Assembly: GCA_963969395.1 (NCBI GenBank)
Contig: OZ017798.1
Span: forward strand, 8,734,173-8,798,172
Reading direction: 5' to 3'
DNA length: 64,000 nucleotides
DNA from: Pseudoscleropodium purum
Taxonomy: Eukaryota > Streptophyta > Bryopsida > Hypnales > Brachytheciaceae
The translations under genes and the position numbers were made by a program. This document shows, piece by piece, positions 13,183 to 24,599 of this stretch. A model generated the notes under the pieces. That model did no database searches. It was not told the origin of the DNA and saw only the letters and a list, made by a program, of their open reading frames with translations. Numbering within the stretch: the first letter of the stretch is position 1; every line of letters starts with the position of its first letter.

Positions 13183-13808
13183 TATTTAGTTGAGGCTCTA
13201 TCATGAAGAAACTGCAAGTGGATATTGGATGTAGGGTTTTTAATAAAAGTTCATACTAGCTCTAAATTGGTCCAAAATTCAACAAGGAAATGGACATGTA
13301 AAGACAAGGTATTAGAAGAACAAGTAACAACACTAGGAGAGGCTTTGTCTTGTAGCTATGGTTTCCTTTGAAGTAAGTTACTACTCAAACTTTCAAATGA
13401 AACTTTTGGCAATGCAAAGTCTCTTCTCCATCCATCCACAACCAATGAAAGTCATAATACATTACTAATCCTCAAGCAGAGGGAAGGATGTTCAAGGCTA
13501 CTTCTTTAAGTGATGGCATGTTCCCTTGCTTATGGAGTAGCTCATACTTGTTATTTGTCACTTTTCGTAGTACTTGCCAAGGGCTTGGATACATCCTACA
13601 CAAAAAACAATCATACTAGAAAAATACTTGTTGATTTGCCAATGTTATTTAGTATATTTAATCTAAAGTACAACAACTATCTTATAGCTTTAATTCTAAT
13701 TCAAACTCAATGTAGTAGTATACCTATTGATTAACACCATATATTGAATTTGAATCTTATGACGGCTACTTGTTGACTTAATTACTTGTTGCATGAATGA
13801 TTATTCAT

Positions 13809-14751
13809 TTAATCCCTAAAGTTCGTTGACTATGTTTTCTCCAAAAATAATTCAAAACTATCATTTTTAGGGCAAATATCAAAAAAATATAAATACAATT
13901 TTGGACACATCCAACCGTAGGATCTTGTATTATTATAATTTGAGAAGATATAAAAAAAATTCAGAAATTTGCACCATGTAGATTGCAAAATAATAGCGTT
14001 TGAAGTGAGAAAAAGCCTTTTGGGGGCCTTGTAAAAACCTGGGCAACTGCACTTCACAAGGTCATACTTGTATGAAAAAATGTCCAAAATGGTTTCAATT
14101 CTTTGGATTCATTCTTCAAAGCTAGTTGGCTACATGCTTGAAAAATTTAAAATCATTTGGATTTGTACAACATATAGGAAAAAAATAGTAAATAGAAAGA
14201 AGTAGAGAATGAATCAAAATACTAAATTATTAATAATTTAGTTATGGAATTGAAAAATGCCAATCTCAATGGTTGTAATTTTGTAATAAAAAATCTTCAT
14301 CTAATCTTTTTATTTTTTTCCAAAAATGTTGAAAATTGAGTTCAATAAAGAACTTCAAAGTTTATTTTGGAGTAGAGAATCCATAACTGTCCACAAACTA
14401 AAACACCTTGTAACTTTTGACTCATTGATCAAAATGGAATGATTCAAAGATTTCTATGCATATATGAATCTAGAAAATTAATTTCAAATTTCAAATTTCA
14501 AATTTTTATTTTTGAAAAAAAAGATGTTTTAGATTTGCTTGGACTGCCCGAGTTAAGAAACAAACTACATTTCAATCCATAACTTTTGACTCATGATTCT
14601 AAATGTCCTAAAATTTAGTGCACATAAAAGATATTCCTCATCCACACCTTCTATTAAAATTTGGGCCCAAAATATGAAAATCTCCACTCACATGCACTTG
14701 CCTAAAAAAGTTATGTTGCCAAAAAACATACTTTGGTCCTTTAGGGTTTAA
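13809..14751 (+). mobile_element. TTAACCC-end element, copy 3 (complete), ~943 bp
   Basis: Starts TTAATCCCTAAAG and ends CTTTAGGGTTTAA, imperfect terminal inverted repeats. The body matches the inverted copy at 7018-7953 along its length. The minus-strand open frame at 13830-14087 lies inside the repeat and is not supported as a gene. Confidence 0.7.
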
Positions 14752-16450
14752 AGCATCGTTGATTAAACCAAGGTACATGATTTATAAAAATTCACTAATT
14801 TAGCAAGAAGGAATCATTTAATTTATGGCACCCTATTTTGGTATTACATTAATATAAATGGTGGCACTTTTTAGAATGTAGTTGAATAAGATATTTCTAA
14901 ATTGGGCTTCAAAGAGAGCTATGTCAATGTACCCATAATGGTTCCATGAAAAACCCTCAAGGACAAAACAAAAGAAAATTGTTAAAGAGATTGTTGGAGA
15001 GGTCATACCTAAACAATATTCCACTGGATCTTCTTTTAAAGTTATGGATGTAGTAGATAGTCTCAAACTTGGGAAGAAATTCCTTAGCTATTGACCCAAG
15101 CTTCGGATAGAAGAAAGCGGGATAATCTTGTCATCTATGTCAAGTGCTTGCAACAAGATCATGCACTAGAAAAGATTGAAACAACCCAAACAAGAATAAT
15201 AACTAATTCCAAAAGGGGTTCATAAAAGGATACATCTGCTTCTAATTTGATCAAGTTTTCCATTGAATACAATGATGGGACGGTTTGAGGCCATTATTGC
15301 ATCCTTGTATAGCTCCTCAACAGCTATAATCTTCACTCACTACAACGTATACTATGAGCATATGAAACAACTTGCAACAGTTACATGTTAAGACATAATT
15401 ATATTTGTGTTAGTTTGGCTACAACATATTCATCTCCTTAGTGATCGCTTCTATATCCACAAAACCATAATAAATCATAGTTTCTAGTCCAATTCAAAGT
15501 GTTGTAACTTTTGCATCCAATGTGCAAATTCAATAAAACTTGTTGGAAAATTTGTACTCTCACTTTTAGTTTGTGTGGTAAAATTTTCAAGTCAATCTAA
15601 GATGTATTGATTTTTGGAAGCCAATCAGAGTTCACATGTTCAATTTCAAACCACCAAACTCCATTTGATGAATGCAACTTTGAGGGCTTGTATCTCCTTT
15701 ACCCAATGTTTGTTTTCAATCAAATTTGTTGGGATATGTTCTCTTTGCAGTCTAGTTATTGTGGAAGATTTTTAAGCCGATTCAAGTTGCCTTGAATGTT
15801 TGTGAGCAATTCAAAGTTTAAATCTTGTCATTTTTGAATTACAATGAACTTCAATGGCCTATTTTTTTGCATACAATGTCTATTTCCAATAAATCTTTTT
15901 TGAAAAAGTTGTGCATACTAGTCTAGTTTGTGTGGTTAAAATTTCACATCAATCCAAGAAGTTATGAGTGACTGAGAATCATTTCAGCAGAAGGAGGTTC
16001 TTCCTTAGGTGTATTTTTTGCAATTTTTCTTGATATTTTTTGACATTTCAAAGCTATTTTGAAAGACTTCACCAAATTCTAGACTTTATTACAAGCAAAA
16101 TCACACATGATGATGAACCATGTCACCTGCTCAGTAGCCTAAAACCATACACATGGGGATGGCAGTTTCTCACTACACAAAGTCACTTCCATTTCTACAG
16201 CCTTATGCACTATTCTGGGCACTTCTACAAGGGCGGGTTCTTAATGCCCAAACTGTTTTTGAACCTACCCCTATACTACCGGATGATGGTGGAATGGTGT
16301 GGTTGTAGGTTCAGTATCACGCGGTGATAGGTTCAACACCTACAGTAGTGTGAAATCAACCTCTCTCCCTGACAGAAAGCCCTTCCAGTGTGCTTCTTCA
16401 ACACGCTTGTATGAAAAAAAAACTCAACAAAGTCCACAGCCTTTATTATG
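14752..16450. other. Intergenic DNA with a diverged tandem triplication
   Basis: No gene recognised. Three diverged copies of a roughly 190-base unit lie at about 15490-15970. Each has an AATGT-rich start, an AATAAA/AATCAAA-CTTGTTGG-like middle and an end near AGTTTGTGTGGTAAAATTT. GC rises from about 16100 towards the gene island. Confidence 0.55.
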
Positions 16451-16948
16451 AAAGTAATTCAATCCCAAGTACACTCACTGTTCGCACATCGAAATTCACA
16501 ATCGGTGGTAAAGGACGGCATTAGGTAACGGTGGCTCGAGTCCCGGCCAGATCTGACGCCATATTCTGTTTCGTGGAAGGGCGTGTGCAGACATTTCATG
16601 CACAAAGGAATATGATATATTAAGTTAAATCCTGCAACCCATCAATGATTCTTTTCGTGGTCGGAGAGAAATTTAAGACTTGAAACAGAAATCTGTGTGC
16701 ATTCATCAGAAAGTGATTAGAATTTCGTCACTGTGTTGCTTCAGTTGCACCTAGTGATAGCAGAGCTACTGTATACGACTAGGGAAATTGCTATCGTAGA
16801 ATGCACATATAACAACCCCTTTGCTCTGAACCTGACTGAGGTAGCGAGCGTTGTGGTGATCGAGTTTCTGTGCATTCGCTAGCAGAATTGAAGGTGTTTC
16901 TCGTCTTCCATCTGCAGCAGTTGCTATTGCAGTTCCATTGTCCGATCG

Positions 16949-17416
16949 ATGGCGTCCTCTGCGGTGAGTTACGTTGATAACGGAGTGGCAAGCGCTGCCA
17001 CATACACTGTGGGTGCTGTTCCAGTGCTTCTAAATGGCACCGCAGCTGTTGTCGGCGCAGCCGGGAACGCTGTTGCCGGTGCAAGTGGGCATGTCCTGAA
17101 ATACGCCGGCACTGCTGCGAAAGGAGCCGTCGAGGTTACAGGAGGTGCAGCAGCCGGTACTGTGGTGGCGTCGACTGCAGGAACAGTGCTCTTGAAGGCT
17201 GTCGGTTTTACAGCGGTTGGACCTGCAGCGGGGTCTTATGCGGCTGCTTGGATGAGCAGCACCGCCATCGCCAATGGCGGAGCGGTAGCGGCAGGGTCGT
17301 TGTACTCTGCAGTCCGAGCAACCGCAATGGGTGGCGGTTTGTTACTTGGATCGCCAGTTGTGCTGACTGTCGGAGCTCTTGCGGGAGCTGGAGCTATGGT
17401 TTGGAGAGCTCTTTGA
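16949..17416 (+). CDS. ISG12/IFI6-IFI27-like small hydrophobic protein
   Basis: Single-exon frame of 155 residues starting at ATGGCG in a good start context. The protein is extremely rich in Ala, Gly and Val. Residues from about 85 to 130 carry the ISG12/IFI6 family signature: a G-F-T-A-V-G-P-A-A-G-S run, then W-M-S-S-T-A-I-A-N-G-G, then V-A-A-G-S-L. Several hydrophobic stretches suggest membrane association. In animals, family members sit in mitochondria or the ER and are linked to interferon response and cell death; the role in plants is not known to me. The N-terminal 70 residues are low-complexity Ala/Gly. GC and codon choice are clearly richer than the surrounding DNA, which supports a real gene. 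The opposite-strand and alternative-frame ORFs here (16791-17084, 17236-17445, 17248-17454) are shadows. Confidence 0.8.
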   Translation: MASSAVSYVDNGVASAATYTVGAVPVLLNGTAAVVGAAGNAVAGASGHVLKYAGTAAKGAVEVTGGAAAGTVVASTAGTVLLKAVGFTAVGPAAGSYAAAWMSSTAIANGGAVAAGSLYSAVRATAMGGGLLLGSPVVLTVGALAGAGAMVWRAL

Positions 17417-18172
17417 GATGTCAACGTTCGTGCCAAATCGGTCATCGTACATAAATAAGATCATTTGAGCCTCTACGTGCTTGATCATTGCCGGTTACAC
17501 TGAAGCCCGACCCAAGTGTGTTTTAGGGTAGGAAGGTAGATTACCTTGGTCGAATTCGGCGGTAGAATTAGTTTCACATGCTATCTTGCTTGTAAAGCAT
17601 CTTTGGTTTATTTGCAAGAGAGCAAGTCAAATTGAATTTGCACACAACAAACTGTTATTTTCTTCTCTTCAAGGATAATCTTATTTTCCTTTAAAAGAAG
17701 AAAAGGACAGTTTCTTGTGTGCAAAATCAATTGACGAGCTAGTTCGAGAATAGGACTTCAGGAAGATGAGTAAGAGAAGTTTCCTATGTGGAGTATAAAT
17801 ACCTTGCCACAGCTGAATCGCAAGGCAATCATCTGTTTGTTTGCTATCTTGATTATGGTTGTTTGTCAAGGAGCTTATCGGTCTGATCCGATTGGCACAA
17901 CTGTAATAAATCTATGCTATGTTATTCCTTTACAGTTGAAAGTGCTTTCTTCTTGAGCTCATTGAATTTTGAATGTCATCACCTCCAGAACTGGTGGTTT
18001 CCTCGAATTGGAAAGTGCTGAGCAGTACCTGTGATAGTTCCTTAACTGCCGACCTTCGCTTTGCTCTTCACCGAAACCGAGTTAAAACGTGAAGTCATTG
18101 CAGTGGGTATGCCCTTGTCCAATCTAATCTGAAGAGTGCCATGCTAGTTCCTGTTACCTGTGCCTGATTAAT
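17417..18172. other. Convergent 3' region between two genes
   Basis: Presumed 3' UTRs of the ISG12-like gene (+) and of the next gene (-). No further coding sequence recognised. Confidence 0.5.
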
Positions 18173-20219
18173 TTACTGAGAGTCGATCACGCCGAACGGG
18201 CCGAAGAGGCGACCATATGAGAGCGCTCCTTTCGAGGTGTTGATGTGCAAATCAGGCTTTGGAGGGGGTGGAGTTGGAGGTTTCTCTGGCCATGATGGTA
18301 ATTCCGGACCAGGAGGATTCTCTGTCCAGTTTAGGATATTGAAATTCCGTGCCCCGCTCATCTTTTCCCGCAACATCAATTTTCGTTGGATTGCTTTGTA
18401 TCTGCCAACATCCAATTTCCAGATCTCATTGACCTAACAGGCAGCGAATAATGGATTGTAAACAAACGCCTGACAGTGCAACTACTAAGTCAGAAGCTTC
18501 CACGCCTTGTCGCAGAACAGAATAGTCGGTAGCCTTACTTGGAAACTTTGTCGAGGTATTCATGGATAAGGCCTTCGTCTATTGGAGTCCCGTCTACTCC
18601 AAGAGCCTGCCGAGTGATTATGTTGATATGAGGGGCACCACTTCTATTACCGCGGCAGCCGACCTTTTGCATCCTTTCGTTCATGTCGACGTAGGCGTTG
18701 TACCTAATGTCCCTCGTCGTCGTTGCTTTGTGTCGTCTCCATGCTTCTTCGTTGGCCCAAATTGCAATCAACGCCTGAAATTTGCGAAAACCCAAAACAC
18801 TGATGAAAGTTTGGTACATTATTCAAGAATTTCAGATTCTGAAGACCAAATCTCATCACAGCAAAGAAAATGTAATTATCGAGTATGAAGGGTTAGAGGT
18901 GTCGTCTTCGACAAGGCACTGGTTTGTTGGGTCCGAGGGTTCTATGATGTGTTCGAAATGAATTAATTACCTTCTGCCGAGCTCTCCGTTGCTCTTCATC
19001 TCGCTTCACAGCACTGGCAATGTCAGTTCGCCAAAACTCTTTTCTATGGTGGTCCGCATATGAGAGTGACTCCTTCTCTGGCTTGGTCAAGTCCTTGTAG
19101 TAAGGGTCGTGTCGTATGTGACTAAAATCTCGTTTGGTGAGCCTGTCTTTCATCACTTTCTCCTGCGTGTTAGAAATGCTCAGGTTTTATTGCCGGAGTC
19201 AATCTCTTCGAACTTTATCACCAGCTGAGGCCAGACGTCAATGAGATTATGTGCAAATAGTTGGCCCTGGGTTCACAACTTGGCAAGAGCATTTGTGGAA
19301 CGAAATCAGGATCCGACTCGCAGGTGAAACACTAAGTGATTTTAGAGTTCGAAATTCTGAACAAGCAGATCAGAACTGCTATGCAATGCATCAATCATCA
19401 TACATCAATTAATAAACTTTCAGTTCAATGTTCAGAGCTGTACTTCGAAGTATTTTTTCTTGGAGAGAATAGCTGGCACAATCGGCGCTGAACTTCTCGA
19501 CGGCGCTCGCACTTCAGGTTTCGGATTTTTAATTGGAGGCAGGCTGCTTGGTGGTGTGTTAGCGGAGCTGGCAGGCACAGAGCCTTGTTTCGGCACTTGC
19601 TTTGGGGTTCTCGGCATTGGAGTTGCCCCAGCACTCTTCGCAGCAGCTCCTGTTGCGGCAGCTTCCCACTCCTCCTTAGGCATGGTGACCTCAAACTATT
19701 GCAGCACCTGGCGCTCGACATAAACTAACAAGATAACACAACCAGAGGAAAGTCAAGATTCAGCTGAAAAGGTAAGATATCTTGTTATTCAAGCAGGCCA
19801 CCTTGTCGACTCTTCGAAGTGAAACATCCTCAAGCTAAGAAATGTGTTCCTCGCGTAGGAGGGAATGCTTGAGTTGAATCTATACTTCTGAGCAATTTTA
19901 CAAAGGCTACCATGAAGCATCTTCGCCGGCTGACTTCTAGCTTTCCAAACAGTTGTGCATTTGAAACAGAACATGAAAAAATGGAAAGTCGACTAGTACA
20001 CATTTCCGAAATTTCAAATGCCAATCACATCTTTCAATCCAATGAATCATCGAGACTGAAACCGTCAGAAACAGAGGAGGCCCTCAAGTTACAAGGATCC
20101 TAAACATCCTCAATCCCAGGCTGCTATTTCCTAAAAGGCATCAGTGATCGCAAGCGTTACAAAGCCGTCAAACTCCAACAGACACTGACCTGCGCAGTTA
20201 CTGGAGTTACAAGTCTCAT
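18173..20219 (-). CDS. Unrecognised conserved-looking protein, multi-exon
   Basis: Proposed minus-strand exons: 20219-20190 (tentative first exon), 19695-19444, 19162-18971, 18774-18547 and 18433-18173; about 320 residues. All junctions I used are phase 0. Two are clear: acceptor ACACGCAG at 19163 and donor AAG-GTAATT at 18971; the donors after 19444 (GTACAG) and 18547 (GTTTCC) are weak. Exon 2 is Pro/Ala/Ser-rich and probably disordered, ending in S-K-K-K-Y-F-E. Exons 3-4 are charged and helical, with the stretches H-I-R-H-D-P-Y-Y-K-D-L and W-A-N-E-E-A-W-R-R-H-K. The last exon has a Pro-rich segment. I do not recognise the family. The start is uncertain: the ATG at 19683 is an alternative. 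Skipping the last splice would end the protein at 18535. Confidence 0.6.
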
Positions 20220-21600
20220 AAGCAAAGCGTGGAAATGACGTCCTGCAAACTTCTTAGCAAAGGAGCTATGGTCTGTGCTGCTCTGATTCGAAATTTACGA
20301 GCTAAATTCTGTTCGAAGCTCGTGAAGAAGCAGACATTGAGCTGTGGAGAGGAGATGACGCCGCGATCCAAGACATTGCAACGAGGTTCACAATTGGAGT
20401 TGCGGAAAGGCGCAAGCACAAGCTGAGCCATGGGAGGGGAGATTCACTGAGAGGAACCAACTGAAATCCCCGCAAACACCTGATTTGTTCTGTTTCAAAT
20501 CTTGAGGAGGACACCGCATCACCAAGACTTCATCACAAAACAGTGATTTCTTTTCATCCTTTCAGTGTGTGTGCCCACTTATTTATCAAAGTCCAACCAA
20601 CCTATATGCAATATATTTAAATTAGTGCAGGCTGAAATGTTACTGAAATGTACTAATTTCCAAAAAAATAATCTAATTTTGCAAAATGACACTAATTTTT
20701 TTGTCTTGCTAGTAAGGTAAATTTAGAGTAGTTAGAAGGAAGAGAAAATAAATCCAACAATTTAAATTACAAATTCTATCCAACTTTCATCTATATTCAT
20801 TCTAAGGGCTATTTGACCTATGAAAGATGATGTAACAATGAAGAAATAGTTTTTATCTTCCAAATTGCACTATTGATTGGAAGTCTATGAAAAAAGAAAG
20901 TTAATTAAGAATTAATTATTTATAACATGTGAATTAAGCCTTAAAGGACACATGCCCATGACGTAGGTAGTCACCAAAATGCTTGAATTATTCAACAAAT
21001 AGGTGCATTGTTGTTTCTCCATCCATAAGTCACTTTGAGGCCGCAACATCACTTAACCCCTAAAAGGACATGCCCTAAGAATATTGTGTGACTTCTTTAT
21101 TTAAAAATATCCAAAAATACTAATTGAAAGTCAAACTACTATATAAAACTTCTCCTTTTTACATAAAATTTCAAAAATAAATAGTTACACTTTTATCCTA
21201 CATAAAAAGGATTGTTTGTCATGAATGATCATTCATCAATTGAAGAAAGGCCACAATCTCCTTTATAGCGTAAGGATTAAACCTATTGGACATGAGTTCT
21301 TTTGTTCAACCTTATTTGTGGATATTGAAATACTGCCATTCAATGATTGTTAAAAGATTTTTGTGGGCTTTCTAATTTTGAGAAGATTATACTACTATAC
21401 ACACAGATGATATCAAGGATACTATTGAAGAATATAAGAGAGTTCAATACTAACTTCTATTTGTTACAACCACACCAAGGGTTTATCCTGAGAAGGACAA
21501 GCAACCCACCAACCTCCCTCCCATCATACTCGACGCTTGTCGAAACTTGGGAACTTTTCAGCTGCAGTACCAAGTATGACCACTGAGACAAAATCTCAAG
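20220..21600. other. Upstream region of the minus-strand gene, then A/T-rich DNA
   Basis: 20220-20520 is GC-richer and could be the 5' UTR or promoter of the minus-strand gene; the frames 20216-20431 and 20302-20514 are probably not coding. From 20600 the DNA becomes A/T-rich. 21055-21235 starts TTAACCCCTAAAAGGACA and matches an insertion at about 36740-36940. Confidence 0.5.
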
Positions 21601-21601
21601 C

Positions 21602-21754
21602 ATGTTGGCTGCGGACCCGATTTCATCACCTCAGGTCATCACGTTTGGGTACCATCTCAGAAACGGATCAGCAACTGAAAGAACCTACTTCCATTCGGAA
21701 ATCTTGTTTGTGGAGAATGCAACTTCTTATTCGATGCCTGCGGGACATAATTAA
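21602..21754 (+). CDS. Possible small ORF or exon remnant, 50 codons
   Basis: An uninterrupted frame from ATG 21602 to TAA 21752 has balanced, gene-like codon content unlike the A/T-rich DNA before it. The protein reads as a plausible beta-rich stretch (P-Q-V-I-T-F-G-Y-H-L-R-N-G, then E-I-L-F-V-E-N). I do not recognise it. It could be a small gene, an exon of a gene I cannot assemble or a fragment captured from elsewhere. Low confidence. Confidence 0.25.
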   Translation: MLAADPISSPQVITFGYHLRNGSATERTYFHSEILFVENATSYSMPAGHN

Positions 21755-22359
21755 AGCAACTATTTCTCTGCAATTGTCAAAGTAAATGGATCATGTAGAT
21801 GGCAAGCAACGGATTTGCAGTTCATTACAATGTTTGCTTAATGAGGCGTAACGGTTGTGGATCTTACTTGTATCCAGGCCATGCCAGAAAATAAAAACAT
21901 TTGGCATTATATCATTAGGTAAATAGCAACAGCAATACATATCTCCAGGTTTGCTATCCAAACCTTCAAACCTCCTGAACTGAAAGAAATTACCAGACAG
22001 AGCCGCTGCTAAGATGATCAGTTAAAAGCTAAATAGGAACTACCTTCCAATGTCGTTCGCAAGTTTCATATGTCCAGGAAAGATCGCAACGGTTCTAGGC
22101 TTCTCGTAACCTTCGAATGTACACCAGGGGGCTGTTTCAAAATTGACCTGCGCTATCTCTGAATGTGGTTACATATAATCGGAGTGAAAACATTCGCTTC
22201 CTTGAAGCCCAACCCATCCTCGTGATCATTGTCCGTCGAGGCTCAATGCTCGACATTGGATGAGGTGAAAGCCGAGCATTGAATGTTTTCACTCAGGTAA
22301 TCTCACAATATCTCTCCATACTGGCGATAGTGAACTTCTAAGTAACAGTGTTTGTACCG

Positions 22360-23294
22360 TTAATGAACCTCAATAGGGATGGCATTCATCTTAGGATCTT
22401 CCTTGCACTTCGGAATCACAATTCGCAGCATTCCATTCTTCAGCTCGGCTTTCACCTCATCTATCTTCACGTGTTCAGGCAACGTCAACCGGGTGTTGTA
22501 ATTCTCGTAACTGTGAGAAGACCAGCCATCATCAGATTTGTCCGCGTTTTGTTCACCTTTGATCACGAGCTGGTCATTTTCCACTGTCACCTTCACCTGC
22601 ACAAGGATGTACAATCAATGTGAATTCCCAGAACTGGAGGGGTTTGTCTATCGTGAAGACAAACTAAGGCGATTCAATTGATACTAACCTCCTCCTTGCT
22701 GAATCCTGGCATGTCAATTCGAAGTCTATAAGAGTCAGCGTCCTCGACGAAATCATGGGGCAAACGCATGCGTGAGGGGAATGCGGAAGCAGGTGTGCGG
22801 AAGAAAGGTGCATCAATCATTCGATCAAAAGCATTCAGCATTTCCTTCATACTCCTGCTGGTAACAAAAGGATCCCAGAATTCTGCAGCATCGAAGCAAT
22901 TTCATTTTGCCGAGTTAGTAAAATTGCCAAAATGAATCAAGATTGACCTCCGACAGTAAAATCTAATTCTGGACAAGGCAGTGCAAGGGTTGACATTACT
23001 ACATTATTCTGTCGACAACAAGAAAGAATTAATAAGTAAAAGAAATAATCACTAACCAAGAAGTGGACCAATATCACGCAGCTGCCTTCCCGATCCCCTT
23101 CTCGAAAGGGGGCGTCCCGGGGAAGCCTGCTTTTCGACAGCACCTTCTTGAGCAGGGGCGTCTTCTACTGCGGCAACGGCAAGCCGACGGGCACGCGAAA
23201 GTGGCGAATGCATCGAGCCCCTCCGTTCAGCGCTCTCAAGCAGCGACTTCATCGTGGACTCCGAAATCAAACGAGACAATGAGCGAAGTGCCAT
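22360..23294 (-). CDS. Organelle-targeted small heat-shock protein (HSP20/alpha-crystallin)
   Basis: Three exons on the minus strand, 23294-23057, 22882-22689 and 22596-22360, joined at GT/AG sites; about 222 residues, normal for mitochondrial or plastid sHSPs. The N-terminus (M-A-L-R-S-L-S-R-L-I) is an Arg/Ser-rich amphipathic presequence, suggesting mitochondria. Exon 2 has the region W-D-P-F-x-x-x-R-S-M-K-E-M-L and the start of the crystallin domain (Y-R-L-R-I-D-M-P-G-F-S-K-E-E-V). Exon 3 completes the domain with L-V-I-K-G-E, the N-G-M-L-R-I-V-I-P-K strand and a C-terminal I-P-I motif. sHSPs are ATP-independent holdases that bind unfolding proteins. An in-frame ATG 19 codons upstream (23351) is possible; I prefer 23294 because it gives a standard presequence. 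Heat-shock elements lie upstream. Confidence 0.9.
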
Positions 23295-23328
23295 CTCTAA
23301 CAAACTTCGATAGAAATCTTTCAAGAAT

Positions 23329-24204
23329 CTGCCAACACCCGGCCTCAGCACGTCAGGTCATTTGAAACGCTATGAGAGAATCCTGAGCTCATCTCGAATA
23401 ATTGCAGAAACCTCGCAACTCTCTCCCTCACATGCACCAGCACCAGCACTTTAAATCAAGCTTCTTGACACATCACTTTACAAATGAAATAGTTCATGAA
23501 ATTGAGTAATACCACCTCAATCACAATGAAGTTGAAAGAAAGAGTTCAATCCTTATACAGCAAGAAACCATCGCCAATGCAGCAAAACATTGAAGTTTGT
23601 CCATAAATAGTCGGCTCCTCATATAAACTCCAAAATTAATAACGCATTAAGACCAGGACGACCGCAAGTGAACCTCAACGAAAGAATCTTAAGCGCATCC
23701 AAATCACAGAAACCTCGCAATCTTCCAGCTCTCAAGCACCAAGCCAGCACGTTAAATCAAGCTCCCTATCAATCAATACGCACAAAGAAAGAGCTCAAGA
23801 AATTGAATCCTCCACCTCCATCACTATGTTCAATCCACACACAACAAACCATCATTGCCAATGCAACAAGCAAGCTGTCTGCATTCACCACTGACCTCAT
23901 ATCAAAATCAAAAGAACCTCAACGAAAGAATCTTGTGCGTATCCAATCACAAAAAGCTTGCAATCCTCTAGCTCTTAAGCACCAAGCCAGCACGTTAAAT
24001 CAAGCTCCCTACCAAATCAACATGCACAAAGAAAGAGCTCAAGAAATCGAATCCTCCACCTCCATCGCCAACTCCATCGATTCCTATGTTCAATCCACAC
24101 ACTACAAGCCACCATTGCATTGCCAATGCAACAAGCACGCTGTCCGCATTCACCACTGACCTCATATCAAAATCAAAAGAAAATTGCATCAAGACATCAC
24201 ATAC
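23329..24204 (-). other. Possible 5' UTR intron of the sHSP gene
   Basis: On the minus strand GGAGAG-GTATGTG at 24205/24204 is a good donor, and GGTGTTGGCAG ending at 23329 a good acceptor. The acceptor lies 35 bases before the sHSP start. If used, the transcript starts near 24285, just downstream of a TATA-like box and heat-shock elements. This is an inference from sites alone. Confidence 0.4.
23390..24182. repeat. Three tandem ~260-bp units upstream of the sHSP gene
   Basis: Units at about 23390-23660 (diverged), 23668-23916 and 23917-24182. The last two share long identical stretches such as ACCTCAACGAAAGAATCTT and CACCAAGCCAGCACGTTAAA. The plus-strand frame 23668-24159 encodes this repeat and is Ser/Lys/Pro-rich with no domain, so I treat it as an accident of the repeat. 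Confidence 0.75.
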
Positions 24205-24313
24205 CTCTCCAACTGCACAACGATCGTGCACGGTTCAGCTCAAATGCGAGATGCAATGCAGATCAATTTACGCACATCACTGTAGGTTGAGGCGATCGGC
24301 GTGCGGGGTTTAA

Positions 24314-24321
24314 GTTATACC
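24314..24321 (-). promoter_or_regulatory. TATA-like box for the sHSP gene
   Basis: Minus strand GGTATAAC about 20 bp downstream of the 24341-24358 heat-shock element, the usual spacing in plant heat-shock promoters. Inferred. Confidence 0.4.
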
Positions 24322-24340
24322 AATGCGAGACATTGCTCTG

Positions 24341-24358
24341 GAAACTTCGGGAAGTTCC
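24341..24358. promoter_or_regulatory. Heat-shock element, four alternating units
   Basis: GAA-AC-TTC-GG-GAA-GT-TCC: three perfect nGAAn/nTTCn pentamer cores plus one with a single mismatch. This is the recognition site of heat-shock factors, upstream of the sHSP gene. Confidence 0.75.
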
Positions 24359-24480
24359 CAGACTCCACTGGATTTGTTCTTGCGTTGCCACTTCAGCGTA
24401 TTGTTGATTGGCTGAGATCGTGTGTAGGATTGTGATTGGGCCCTTGGGGTCGGACCCCTCCATGTCATGGAGAACTGGGG

Positions 24481-24537
24481 TTCTTGAAGCCTTGGCTTGC
24501 AAGTTTCATGCCAGATGGACGGCGGAACTTTCTCGAA
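24481..24537. promoter_or_regulatory. Further heat-shock elements
   Basis: TTC-TT-GAA at 24481-24488 and a perfect three-unit GAA-CT-TTC-TC-GAA at 24525-24537. Together with 24341-24358 they form a cluster about 200 bp long. Confidence 0.7.
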
Positions 24538-24599
24538 CACCACTGGTGATGAATTGCACTGAAGGACATCAAATCTCCATTCAAAGTGGGCCCAGCAGG

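Larger units (their letters stand above)
10507..13652 (+). repeat. Duplicated block Y, copy 1 (~3.15 kb)
   Basis: This block is nearly identical by eye to 60788-64000, in the same orientation and about 50 kb apart. It starts at ACATCAAATTGGGTCATGG, which in the other copy lies just downstream of the F-box pseudogene, and is still alignable at the window end. It contains two relics of LRR coding sequence and a mariner-type MITE. Part of it (10500-10920) also resembles 36490-37055. The open frames at 10467-10853 and 10762-11049 are also open in the paralog but resemble no family I know. Confidence 0.85.

Noticed and set aside
23668..24159. 163-codon plus-strand ORF
   Set aside because: It is the translation of a tandem repeat upstream of the sHSP gene; Ser/Lys/Pro-rich with no domain.
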